In this document: one piece after another, positions 1-4,411 of the stretch
Position numbering within the stretch: the first letter of the stretch is position 1
Layout of the letters: the number at the start of each line of letters is the position of its first letter
NCBI GenBank assembly: GCA_003241595.1
Contig: QFOU01000045.1
Span: 1-10,912, forward strand
Direction: 5' to 3'
DNA length: 10,912 bases
DNA from: Pseudomonas fluorescens
GTDB taxonomy: Bacteria > Pseudomonadota > Alphaproteobacteria > UBA2136 > UBA6156
The notes under the pieces: generated by a model
What the model was told of the DNA's origin: nothing
Database searches by the model: none
What the model saw: only the letters and a program-made list of their open reading frames with translations
Translations under genes and position numbers: made by a program

Positions 1-377
1 GTGGTGTACTCGCAGAAGCAGTTGTCGGAGATGATGGTCATATCCGGCGCGGCATCCTTCGCGCGCTTGATCATGCGGGAGAGCAAACCATCTTCCTTGA
101 GGCTATCCGACCCTGTTTCATCCTTGTGGTGGCTCACGCCGAAGAGGAGCAGGCTGGAGATACCGGCGGCTTGCGCTTCTTTCACCGCTTTATCGATCTG
201 TTTTTCTGGGTAACGGACGATGCCGGGCATGGTGGAAATGGGCTGGGTTTCTTCGATACCTTCTTCAATAAAAAGCGGATAGACAAGCTGGCTGGCGTTG
301 AGTTGGGTTTCGCGCACCATATTGCGGAGCGCGGGCGTGCGGCGCAGGCGGCGGGGGCGGTAGATGAGGTCGGTCAT
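1..377 (-). CDS. hemB: Delta-aminolevulinic acid dehydratase (porphobilinogen synthase), N-terminal part
   Basis: HemB condenses two 5-aminolevulinate molecules into porphobilinogen, an early step of heme and other tetrapyrrole synthesis in the cytosol. The first 125 codons are present; the gene runs off the left edge, so the Schiff-base lysines lie outside. Visible family features are the RPRRLRRTPALR start, the LVYPLFIEEG strand at about residues 31-40, the LFGVSHHKDETGS segment at about 78-90, and DNCFCEYT at 118-125. In that last motif Cys120 and Cys122 match the metal-binding cysteines of Zn-type enzymes; the third cysteine would be beyond the edge. The ATG at 377 has a strong GGAGG ribosome site (387-391, 9 nt spacing) and fits the family N-terminus. 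It is the first gene after the rplQ terminator, so it probably forms its own unit and is a neighbour by position rather than by function. Confidence 0.93.
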   Translation of the reverse strand, partial: MTDLIYRPRRLRRTPALRNMVRETQLNASQLVYPLFIEEGIEETQPISTMPGIVRYPEKQIDKAVKEAQAAGISSLLLFGVSHHKDETGSDSLKEDGLLSRMIKRAKDAAPDMTIISDNCFCEYT

Positions 378-407
378 GGGGGATTTCCTCCTTTTTTAAA
401 CGGAAGG

Positions 408-435
408 ATTGTGCGCCGATGGATATGGATGGCAA
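408..435 (-). promoter_or_regulatory. Candidate hemB promoter
   Basis: On the minus strand TTGCCA (430-435) is followed after 16 nt by CACAAT (408-413), about 30 nt ahead of the hemB ATG and just after the rplQ terminator. It matches 5/6 and 4/6 of the sigma70 hexamers. Assigned by eye; the position is sensible but the -10 is weak. Confidence 0.4.
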
Positions 436-446
436 CCCGTGCGCAC

Positions 447-475
447 AAAAAAGCGACCCTGAGGTCGCCTTTTTT
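447..475 (-). terminator. Intrinsic terminator after rplQ
   Basis: A GC-rich stem GCGACC/GGTCGC (453-458 with 463-468) has a 4-nt loop. On the minus strand it is followed by six T (447-452), and the matching A-run precedes the stem. It lies 15 nt beyond the rplQ stop and separates rplQ from hemB. The flanking A/T runs make it potentially bidirectional. Confidence 0.9.
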
Positions 476-489
476 GAAGAATTCAGAGA

Positions 490-843
490 CTACTTGGTCA
501 GCTGGATGAGTGCCATGTCGGCCGCATCGCCCTGACGGAAGCCAGCCTTGATCACGCGGGTGTAACCACCGTTAACGCCTACAAAGCGGGGAGCGATCTC
601 TTCGAACAGCTTCTTCAGCAGGATCGGGTTGGTCACGGTCTTGGCAACATCACGACGGTTGGCAAGGGTATCTACACGTGCCTTGGTGATGAGGGGCTCG
701 ATCACGCGACGGGCATCCTTAGCCTTAGGCAAGGTTGTTTCGATCGTGCCGTGCTCGATGATGTTCATGGCCAGACCGCGCAGCAATGCTTTGCGAGCGG
801 TGGTGTCGCGGCCGAAGTGACGATGGGATACGCCGTGTGTCAT
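490..843 (-). CDS. rplQ: 50S ribosomal protein L17 (bL17)
   Basis: bL17 is a large-subunit protein located near the exit of the polypeptide tunnel. The 117-aa product carries the family hallmarks: MTHGVSHRHFGRDTTARKAL at the start, the IEHGTIETTLPKAKDARRVIEPLIT block at about residues 29-53, and the NGGYTRVIKAGFRQGDAADMALI ending at about 91-113. It is shorter than most alphaproteobacterial L17 proteins, which often have a C-terminal tail; this one stops right after the core. The ATG at 843 is preceded by AGGAG with 9 nt spacing. A second ATG 5 nt upstream is out of frame. In many bacteria rpoA and rplQ are co-transcribed; here an intrinsic terminator and a near-consensus promoter lie between them, so rplQ is probably transcribed separately. 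Confidence 0.97.
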   Translation of the reverse strand: MTHGVSHRHFGRDTTARKALLRGLAMNIIEHGTIETTLPKAKDARRVIEPLITKARVDTLANRRDVAKTVTNPILLKKLFEEIAPRFVGVNGGYTRVIKAGFRQGDAADMALIQLTK

Positions 844-870
844 GGCATAGGTCTCCTAAATTCTTTACTA

Positions 871-905
871 GGGGGCCTTATGGGGTGAATTGGCGGGAGT
901 GTCAA
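871..905 (-). promoter_or_regulatory. Promoter of rplQ with GC-rich discriminator
   Basis: The minus strand has TTGACA (900-905), a 17-nt spacer, CATAAG (877-882) and then GCCCCC (871-876). The -35 is a perfect sigma70 consensus and the spacing is ideal. The -10 lacks the terminal T, a position known to be weakly conserved in Alphaproteobacteria. The predicted start near 870 gives a 5' leader of roughly 25 nt. It lies just downstream of the rpoA terminator, which supports separate transcription of rplQ. The GC block after the -10 is typical of promoters under stringent control; that regulation is inferred here. Confidence 0.75.
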
Positions 906-919
906 GGATTATTCGATAG

Positions 920-946
920 AAAAAGGAGCCTTTCGGCTCCTTTTTT
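920..946 (-). terminator. Intrinsic terminator after rpoA
   Basis: The stem GGAGCC/GGCTCC (925-930 with 935-940) has a GAAA tetraloop on the minus strand, then five T (920-924), with a facing A-run ahead of the stem. It starts 12 nt beyond the rpoA stop. Confidence 0.9.
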
Positions 947-957
947 GTGACGCGACC

Positions 958-1974
958 TTAGAAGGTTTTGTCGAGGCGGCGGGCCAGATCTTCGATGTTC
1001 TCGGGTGGCCATACGTCGAGGCGCATACCGAGGCCGAGACCCATTTGACCGAGCACGTCCTTGATCTCGTTGAGAGACTTACGGCCGAAGTTCGGGGTCT
1101 TGAGCATTTCGCTTTCGGACTTCTGAACGAGGTCACCGATGTAGACGATATTTTCGTTCTTGAGGCAGTTGGCGGAACGGACGGACAGTTCCAGCTCGTC
1201 GACCTTCATCAGGAGGTGCGGGTTGATGTCGATGACGTCGTCGCGGCGGCCAGCGTCGTCGGCGATGTCTTCGAAGTTAATGAACACACCGAGTTGGTCT
1301 TGCAGGATGCGGGCGGAGAAGGCCAGAGCGTCTTCTGGGGCTACTACACCGTTGCTTTCGACTTCCATGACCAACTTGTCGTAGTCGGTGATCTGGCCCA
1401 CACGAGCGTCGGACACCTTGAAGCTGACACGGCGGATCGGGCTGTAGATGGCATCGATAAGGATGCTGCCTGGTTGGCGCTCTTCGTTCTTACGGTCGGC
1501 GGCGGGGGAGTAACCCTTACCGGTGCCAACGGTCAGCTCGATGCGCAGTTCGCCCTTATCGGCCAAGGTGGCGATGAGGTGGTTGGGATCGATAACTTCG
1601 ATGTCGTGGGTGGTTTCGATATCGGCTGCAGTGACAGGACCAGCGCCTTTCTTGTGCAGGATGACGGTCTTCGGCTCGGAAGCGTGGCTACGGATAGCGA
1701 GAGCCTTGAGGTTCAGAATGATCTCGGTCACGTCTTCCATAACGCCCGGCAGAGTGGTGAACTCGTGAACGGCGCCGTCGATACGGATGTGGGTGATGGC
1801 AGAGCCTTGCAGGCTGGACAAGAGAACGCGACGCAGGGCGTTACCAAGGGTGTGGCCGAAACCGCGCTCGAGGGGCTCGATAGTGAAGGTCGCGAATTTC
1901 TTGGCGTCGGTGCCGGCGCTCATACCGACTTTAGTGGGTTTAATGAGCTCTTTCCAGTTGGCTTGAATTTGCAT
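958..1974 (-). CDS. rpoA: DNA-directed RNA polymerase subunit alpha
   Basis: Alpha dimerises to nucleate RNA polymerase assembly and its C-terminal domain contacts UP elements and activators. The 338-aa product is of normal length. The N-terminal domain holds the FTIEPLERGFGHTLGNALRRVLLSSLQG dimerisation block at about residues 30-57. The C-terminal domain (about 257-317) keeps the DNA-contact residues: the RSANCLK motif at 266-272 and GRKSLNEIK at 297-305. The overall sequence, including the WPPENIEDLARR tail, is of alphaproteobacterial type. The start MQIQANWKELIKP matches the family; GGAAGG lies about 11 nt upstream. It follows rpsK after a 153-nt structured gap, with no rpsD in between, and is closed by its own terminator. 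Confidence 0.98.
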   Translation of the reverse strand: MQIQANWKELIKPTKVGMSAGTDAKKFATFTIEPLERGFGHTLGNALRRVLLSSLQGSAITHIRIDGAVHEFTTLPGVMEDVTEIILNLKALAIRSHASEPKTVILHKKGAGPVTAADIETTHDIEVIDPNHLIATLADKGELRIELTVGTGKGYSPAADRKNEERQPGSILIDAIYSPIRRVSFKVSDARVGQITDYDKLVMEVESNGVVAPEDALAFSARILQDQLGVFINFEDIADDAGRRDDVIDINPHLLMKVDELELSVRSANCLKNENIVYIGDLVQKSESEMLKTPNFGRKSLNEIKDVLGQMGLGLGMRLDVWPPENIEDLARRLDKTF

Positions 1975-2011
1975 GGGGTTCGCCTTCCTTCGCCTTTTAT
2001 TTGATGTTGCC

Positions 2012-2110
2012 GGCCCTTGCGGGCGGGTAGTTCTGGTAATCTGGGCCCTTGCGGGCGGTGCACCTACTCGCGGTTAAGCGAGAAATCTCCGGAACGCGGT
2101 GCGGCGTTCC
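2012..2110 (-). promoter_or_regulatory. Structured rpsK-rpoA intergenic region, four hairpins
   Basis: Four hairpins fit in the transcript between the rpsK stop and the rpoA start. In order they are a 7-bp stem GGAACGC/GCGTTCC (2091-2110), a 5-bp stem CTCGC/GCGAG (2067-2082), and two identical GCCC-GCAA-GGGC hairpins (within 2044-2058 and 2012-2026). The last two sit in an exact 15-bp direct repeat 32 bp apart, and their loops are GNRA tetraloops. None has a U-tract, so they do not look like terminators. I see no convincing promoter here. A role in translational control or RNA stability of rpoA is inference. Confidence 0.6.
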
Positions 2111-2127
2111 AGAGAAGTTTGCGTTGA

Positions 2128-2541
2128 TTAGACGCGACGGCGCTTGCGGGGCTTGCAACCGTTGTGCGGGATCGAAGTGACATCGCGGATAGCGCTGATT
2201 TCGAAACCTTGGGCTTGCAGACCACGGAGGGCGCTTTCGCGACCGGAGCCGGGACCACGGAGCAGAACGTCGAGGGTACGAACACCGTGCTCTTTAGCGG
2301 CACGGGCTGCACCTTCGGCGGCCAGCTGAGCAGCGAAAGGAGTACCCTTACGGCTGCCCTTGAAGCCGGACTGACCAGCAGAGGACCAGGCAATGGTGTT
2401 GCCTTGGGCATCGGTGATGGTCACGATGGTGTTGTTGAAGCTGCTGTAGATGTGAGCGGTTGCGGAGGCAATATTCTTGCGATCCTTACGCTTCATCGGG
2501 CGGGCGCTTGCGCCGGCCTTAGATTTTTGCGGAGTAGCCAT
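2128..2541 (-). CDS. rpsK: 30S ribosomal protein S11 (uS11)
   Basis: uS11 sits on the platform of the small subunit, where it contacts 16S rRNA near the E site. The 137-aa product shows the family core ATAHIYSSFNNTIVTITD at about residues 28-45, WSSAGQSGFKGSRKGTPFAAQ in the middle, LRGPGSGRESALRGLQAQGF and the C-terminal RDVTSIPHNGCKPRKRRRV. The N-terminal 20 residues form a short Lys/Arg/Ala extension, common in this family. It follows rpsM by 17 nt and shares its transcript. The ATG at 2541 fits the family length. Confidence 0.98.
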   Translation of the reverse strand: MATPQKSKAGASARPMKRKDRKNIASATAHIYSSFNNTIVTITDAQGNTIAWSSAGQSGFKGSRKGTPFAAQLAAEGAARAAKEHGVRTLDVLLRGPGSGRESALRGLQAQGFEISAIRDVTSIPHNGCKPRKRRRV

Positions 2542-2558
2542 GTCTCTTACCTAACTTC

Positions 2559-2930
2559 CTACTTCTTCTTACCTGCTACACCAGCCTTGCGCGGACCTTT
2601 ACGGGTGCGGGCGTTGTGGCGGGTGCTTTGACCGCGGACCGGCAGGCCCTTGCGGTGACGGAGGCCACGGTAGCAACCGAGGTCCATCAGGCGTTTGATG
2701 TTCAGGCTCACCTGACGGCGGAGGTCACCCTCTACCATGAAGTTGGCGTCAATTACGTTACGGATACGGCTGACTTCATCGTCCGACAGCGTGTTAACAC
2801 GACGTGTTGGCTCGACTTGAGCTTGTTCCAGAATTTTGTATGTTGTAACCGGACCGACACCATAAATGTAGGTAAGAGCTACCCACACCTGTTTGTCAGT
2901 CGGAATATTAACACCCGCGATACGTGCCAC
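2559..2930 (-). CDS. rpsM: 30S ribosomal protein S13 (uS13)
   Basis: uS13 is in the head of the 30S subunit and forms inter-subunit bridges; its C-terminal tail reaches toward the P-site tRNA. The 123-aa product has the family start MARIAGVNIPTDKQVWVALT, the helix-two-turn-helix region, the MDLGCYRGLRHRKGLPVRGQ segment and the basic tail ending KGPRKAGVAGKKK. Translation starts at GTG (2928-2930), preceded by AGGAG with 8 nt spacing, and this start gives the exact family N-terminus. It lies 70 nt after the bL36-like gene and 17 nt before rpsK. Confidence 0.98.
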   Translation of the reverse strand: MARIAGVNIPTDKQVWVALTYIYGVGPVTTYKILEQAQVEPTRRVNTLSDDEVSRIRNVIDANFMVEGDLRRQVSLNIKRLMDLGCYRGLRHRKGLPVRGQSTRHNARTRKGPRKAGVAGKKK

Positions 2931-3000
2931 GAGCTACACTCCTACTTTGAATTTATCTTTAACCTGACGCAGAATTGCGCCACCAAGCCCTTGCAAGGAC

Positions 3001-3168
3001 TTAAGCCTGAGTAACGCCGTAACGACCGGTTTTACCGTTGTTACGTTTATCGCGCATGACAATGCGGATACGGCCCAAGAACTTACCAGCCTTGTTACGG
3101 GTGCGGCGCACCACTTGCAGTTTACGGTCGCGCTTTTTTTCAGCGCGGATGGATGAGGCGTAACGCAT
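3001..3168 (-). CDS. rpmJ: Divergent bL36-like ribosomal protein, 55 aa with internal insertion
   Basis: This short ORF sits between infA and rpsM, where rpmJ lies in Bacillus-type clusters. bL36 is a very small 50S protein that binds 23S rRNA. The first 22 residues (MRYASSIRAEKKRDRKLQVV then RR) align without gaps to zinc-less bL36, which has a pattern like M-K-V-x-x-S-L-x-x-x-K-x-R-H-x-D-x-Q-x-V-R-R. About nine extra residues (TRNKAGKFL) follow, then GRIRIVMRDKRN resembles the family GRLYVI-x-K-x-N-P-R segment. The C-terminus is extended beyond the usual ARQG end. There are no Cys or His residues, so no zinc ribbon. At 55 aa it is longer than the usual 37-46. The ATG at 3168 is preceded by AAGGAAG and an in-frame stop lies three codons upstream. 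The assignment rests on position plus the N-terminal match; another small basic ribosomal protein is the alternative. Confidence 0.72.
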   Translation of the reverse strand: MRYASSIRAEKKRDRKLQVVRRTRNKAGKFLGRIRIVMRDKRNNGKTGRYGVTQA

Positions 3169-3194
3169 GTTCAATCACTTCCTTAGAGGTCAGA

Positions 3195-3227
3195 GGGGGC
3201 ATTAACAGTTTGAGAAAGGCTTGGCAA
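3195..3227 (-). promoter_or_regulatory. Candidate promoter of the bL36-rpsM-rpsK-rpoA unit
   Basis: The minus strand reads TTGCCA (3222-3227), 15 nt, GTTAAT (3201-3206), then GCCCCC (3195-3200). The 15-nt spacer is shorter than ideal, but the GCCCCC block directly after the -10 repeats what is seen at the rplQ and rplR promoters. The predicted leader is about 26 nt. Confidence 0.45.
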
Positions 3228-3248
3228 GAGGAAAAATGCAGGACGCTG

Positions 3249-3265
3249 TGTGACTTTTCATCACA
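3249..3265. promoter_or_regulatory. TGTGA-N7-TCACA inverted repeat
   Basis: This imperfectly CRP/FNR-like palindrome is centred about 63 nt upstream of the predicted start of the bL36 transcript. The spacer is one base longer than the usual N6, so binding by a CRP-family protein is uncertain; a small hairpin in a read-through transcript is the other reading. Confidence 0.25.
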
Positions 3266-3292
3266 AGCACCTGCTCCTCCGGTCAACCCAAT

Positions 3293-3323
3293 GGAAAAGC
3301 TCGACTTCCATCTTCGCTTTTCC
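3293..3323 (-). other. Stem-loop with 8-bp stem in the infA-bL36 gap
   Basis: Perfect 8-bp arms GGAAAAGC/GCTTTTCC (3293-3300 and 3316-3323) flank a 15-nt loop. There is no U-tract. It lies in the 241-nt gap between infA and the bL36-like gene, which otherwise holds the infA 3' hairpin, the TGTGA palindrome and a candidate promoter. Confidence 0.4.
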
Positions 3324-3373
3324 GCATCGCCCCCTAAGACGATTTTGGATCAACCCTAAGCAACCTTTCAGAT

Positions 3374-3400
3374 GAAGGCGGGGGCCTAAGCCCCCTTCCC
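3374..3400 (-). terminator. Strong hairpin after infA without a clear U-tract
   Basis: The stem GGGGGC/GCCCCC (3380-3385 with 3390-3395) is closed by a 4-nt loop and can be lengthened by GAAGG/CCTTC pairing through a bulge. On the minus strand it is followed by a mixed sequence rather than T's, so it is a weak or processing-type terminator at best. It begins just after the infA stop. Confidence 0.45.
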
Positions 3401-3409
3401 TACGAAGGT

Positions 3410-3667
3410 TTAGCGCGACGGCGTGGGAGCCGGAGCACCGGGGGCGGGTTCCTTCTTGCGATAGGTAATACGCCCCTTGGTGAGGTCGTACGGGGTCATT
3501 TCCACCGTGACCTTGTCACCTTCGAGAATACGGATGTTGTTTTGCCGCATTTTGCCTGAAATATGGCACAATACGGTTGGACCGTTCTCGAGCTTAACCC
3601 GGAACAGCGTGTTGGGTAGCGACTCGGTCACTACGCCTTCGAATTCGATTACATCATCTTTAGCCAT
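3410..3667 (-). CDS. infA: Translation initiation factor IF-1
   Basis: IF1 binds the 30S A site during initiation and works with IF2 and IF3. The 85-aa protein is one OB-fold domain: MAKDDVIEFEGVVTESLPNT, FRVKLENGPTVLCHISGKMR (about 22-41), NNIRILEGDKVTVEMTPYDL (about 43-62) and the TKGRITYRKK end. IF1 normally stops there at about 72 residues; here a Pro/Ala tail of about 13 residues follows. The ATG at 3667 gives the exact family start, and an in-frame stop lies four codons upstream. There is no clear Shine-Dalgarno sequence, and a TATAAG -10 ends only about 9 nt before the ATG, so the mRNA may be nearly leaderless. infA between adk and rpsM is the Gram-positive-like order, without map. Confidence 0.97.
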   Translation of the reverse strand: MAKDDVIEFEGVVTESLPNTLFRVKLENGPTVLCHISGKMRQNNIRILEGDKVTVEMTPYDLTKGRITYRKKEPAPGAPAPTPSR

Positions 3668-3675
3668 GGGCGCTT

Positions 3676-3702
3676 CTTATAGTGTTTGGTGTTAGGTGTC
3701 TA
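3676..3702 (-). promoter_or_regulatory. Candidate infA promoter very close to the start codon
   Basis: On the minus strand TAGACA (3697-3702) is followed after 15 nt by TATAAG (3676-3681). Both hexamers match the sigma70 consensus at 5/6, but the spacer is short. A start 6-8 nt beyond the -10 would fall at about 3668-3670, at the infA ATG. Confidence 0.4.
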
Positions 3703-3719
3703 GTATTTAGTGGGGAACG

Positions 3720-3748
3720 TTAAAGCCCTCCGTAACGGAGGGCTTTAA
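3720..3748 (-). terminator. Hairpin terminator after adk
   Basis: A perfect 13-bp stem TTAAAGCCCTCCG/CGGAGGGCTTTAA (3720-3732 with 3736-3748) has a 3-nt loop. The T-run on the minus strand is only three (inside the stem) followed by AA, so termination may be partial. It starts 10 nt after the adk stop and precedes the infA promoter. Confidence 0.7.
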
Positions 3749-3757
3749 AATTGAGAC

Positions 3758-4408
3758 CTATTTGGCGCCGAGCACCTTCAGGATGTTGGCAAAGACCTCG
3801 TCGATATTCGCCATACCATCGAGCGTGACCAGGCGGTTTTGGGCCAGATAGTAGCCCAGCACCGGTGCGGTTTGCTCGTTATAGACATCGAGACGGTGGC
3901 GCACCACTTCCGGCTTATCGTCATCGCGCTGGATCAGCTTTTCGCCCGACACATCGCAAATGCCTTCCACCTTGGGAGGATTGAACTGCTTGTGGTAGAC
4001 CTTCTTGCTTTTGGGAGCGTAGAGGCGACCGGCGCGGCGCTCGATCAGCGCTTCATCATCCACCTTCAGTTCCACCACCTTCTCAAGACTGAAGGCGGGA
4101 TGGCTTTCTAGCCATTTATCCAGCGCCTTGGCCTGGGCGACGGTACGCGGATAGCCATCGAGGATTACACCGTTTTTGCAGTCGTCCTGTTCGATACGTT
4201 CGAACACCAAGCGGTTGACCAGCTCGTCGTTCACCAGATCGCCAGCTTCCATGACCGATTTCACCTCAACACCGACTGGCGTTTCATCGGCGATGGCTGC
4301 GCGGAACATATCGCCCGTGCTGAGACTGGGGATGTTGAACTTCTTGGCCAGGTTTTCTGACTGGGTGCCCTTACCGGCACCGGGAGGGCCGAAGAGTACG
4401 ATAAGCAT
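3758..4408 (-). CDS. adk: Adenylate kinase
   Basis: This enzyme interconverts ATP + AMP and 2 ADP in the cytosol and keeps adenylate pools balanced. The 216-aa product is the long form with a full LID domain. The P-loop GPPGAGKGT lies at residues 7-15, the AMP-binding STGDMFR at 30-36, the DGYPRT motif at 84-89, the LID from about 124 to 162 (GRLY, then VYHKQFNPPKVEG and DVSGEKLIQRDDD) and VVRHRLDVY at 168-176. The LID has one Cys, not the four of zinc-type enzymes, so it should be the non-metal type. The ATG at 4408 lies 3 nt after the secY stop, with its AGGA ribosome site inside secY, suggesting translational coupling. A hairpin follows the gene. Confidence 0.98.
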   Translation of the reverse strand: MLIVLFGPPGAGKGTQSENLAKKFNIPSLSTGDMFRAAIADETPVGVEVKSVMEAGDLVNDELVNRLVFERIEQDDCKNGVILDGYPRTVAQAKALDKWLESHPAFSLEKVVELKVDDEALIERRAGRLYAPKSKKVYHKQFNPPKVEGICDVSGEKLIQRDDDKPEVVRHRLDVYNEQTAPVLGYYLAQNRLVTLDGMANIDEVFANILKVLGAK

Positions 4409-4411
4409 AAT

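Noticed and set aside
1045..2004. 319-aa open frame on the plus strand
   Set aside because: It is antisense to rpoA over nearly its whole length, with a Val/Asp/Gly-rich composition typical of a reverse-strand shadow.
1975..2127. Possible lost rpsD between rpsK and rpoA
   Set aside because: rpsD is normally elsewhere in Alphaproteobacteria, so its absence is ordinary, and the gap has no coding remnant.
2928..2930. GTG start of rpsM as an anomaly
   Set aside because: GTG is a common alternative start, the ribosome site is well placed and the N-terminus matches the family.
3284..3328. 14-codon minus-strand ORF inside the infA-bL36 gap
   Set aside because: The G-rich stretch before its ATG is too close to act as a ribosome site, and the codons lie largely in a stem-loop. 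Chance is the simpler explanation.
3153..3359. 68-aa plus-strand open frame in the infA-bL36 gap
   Set aside because: It overlaps the bL36-like gene and the candidate promoter and palindrome, and its composition is not protein-like.
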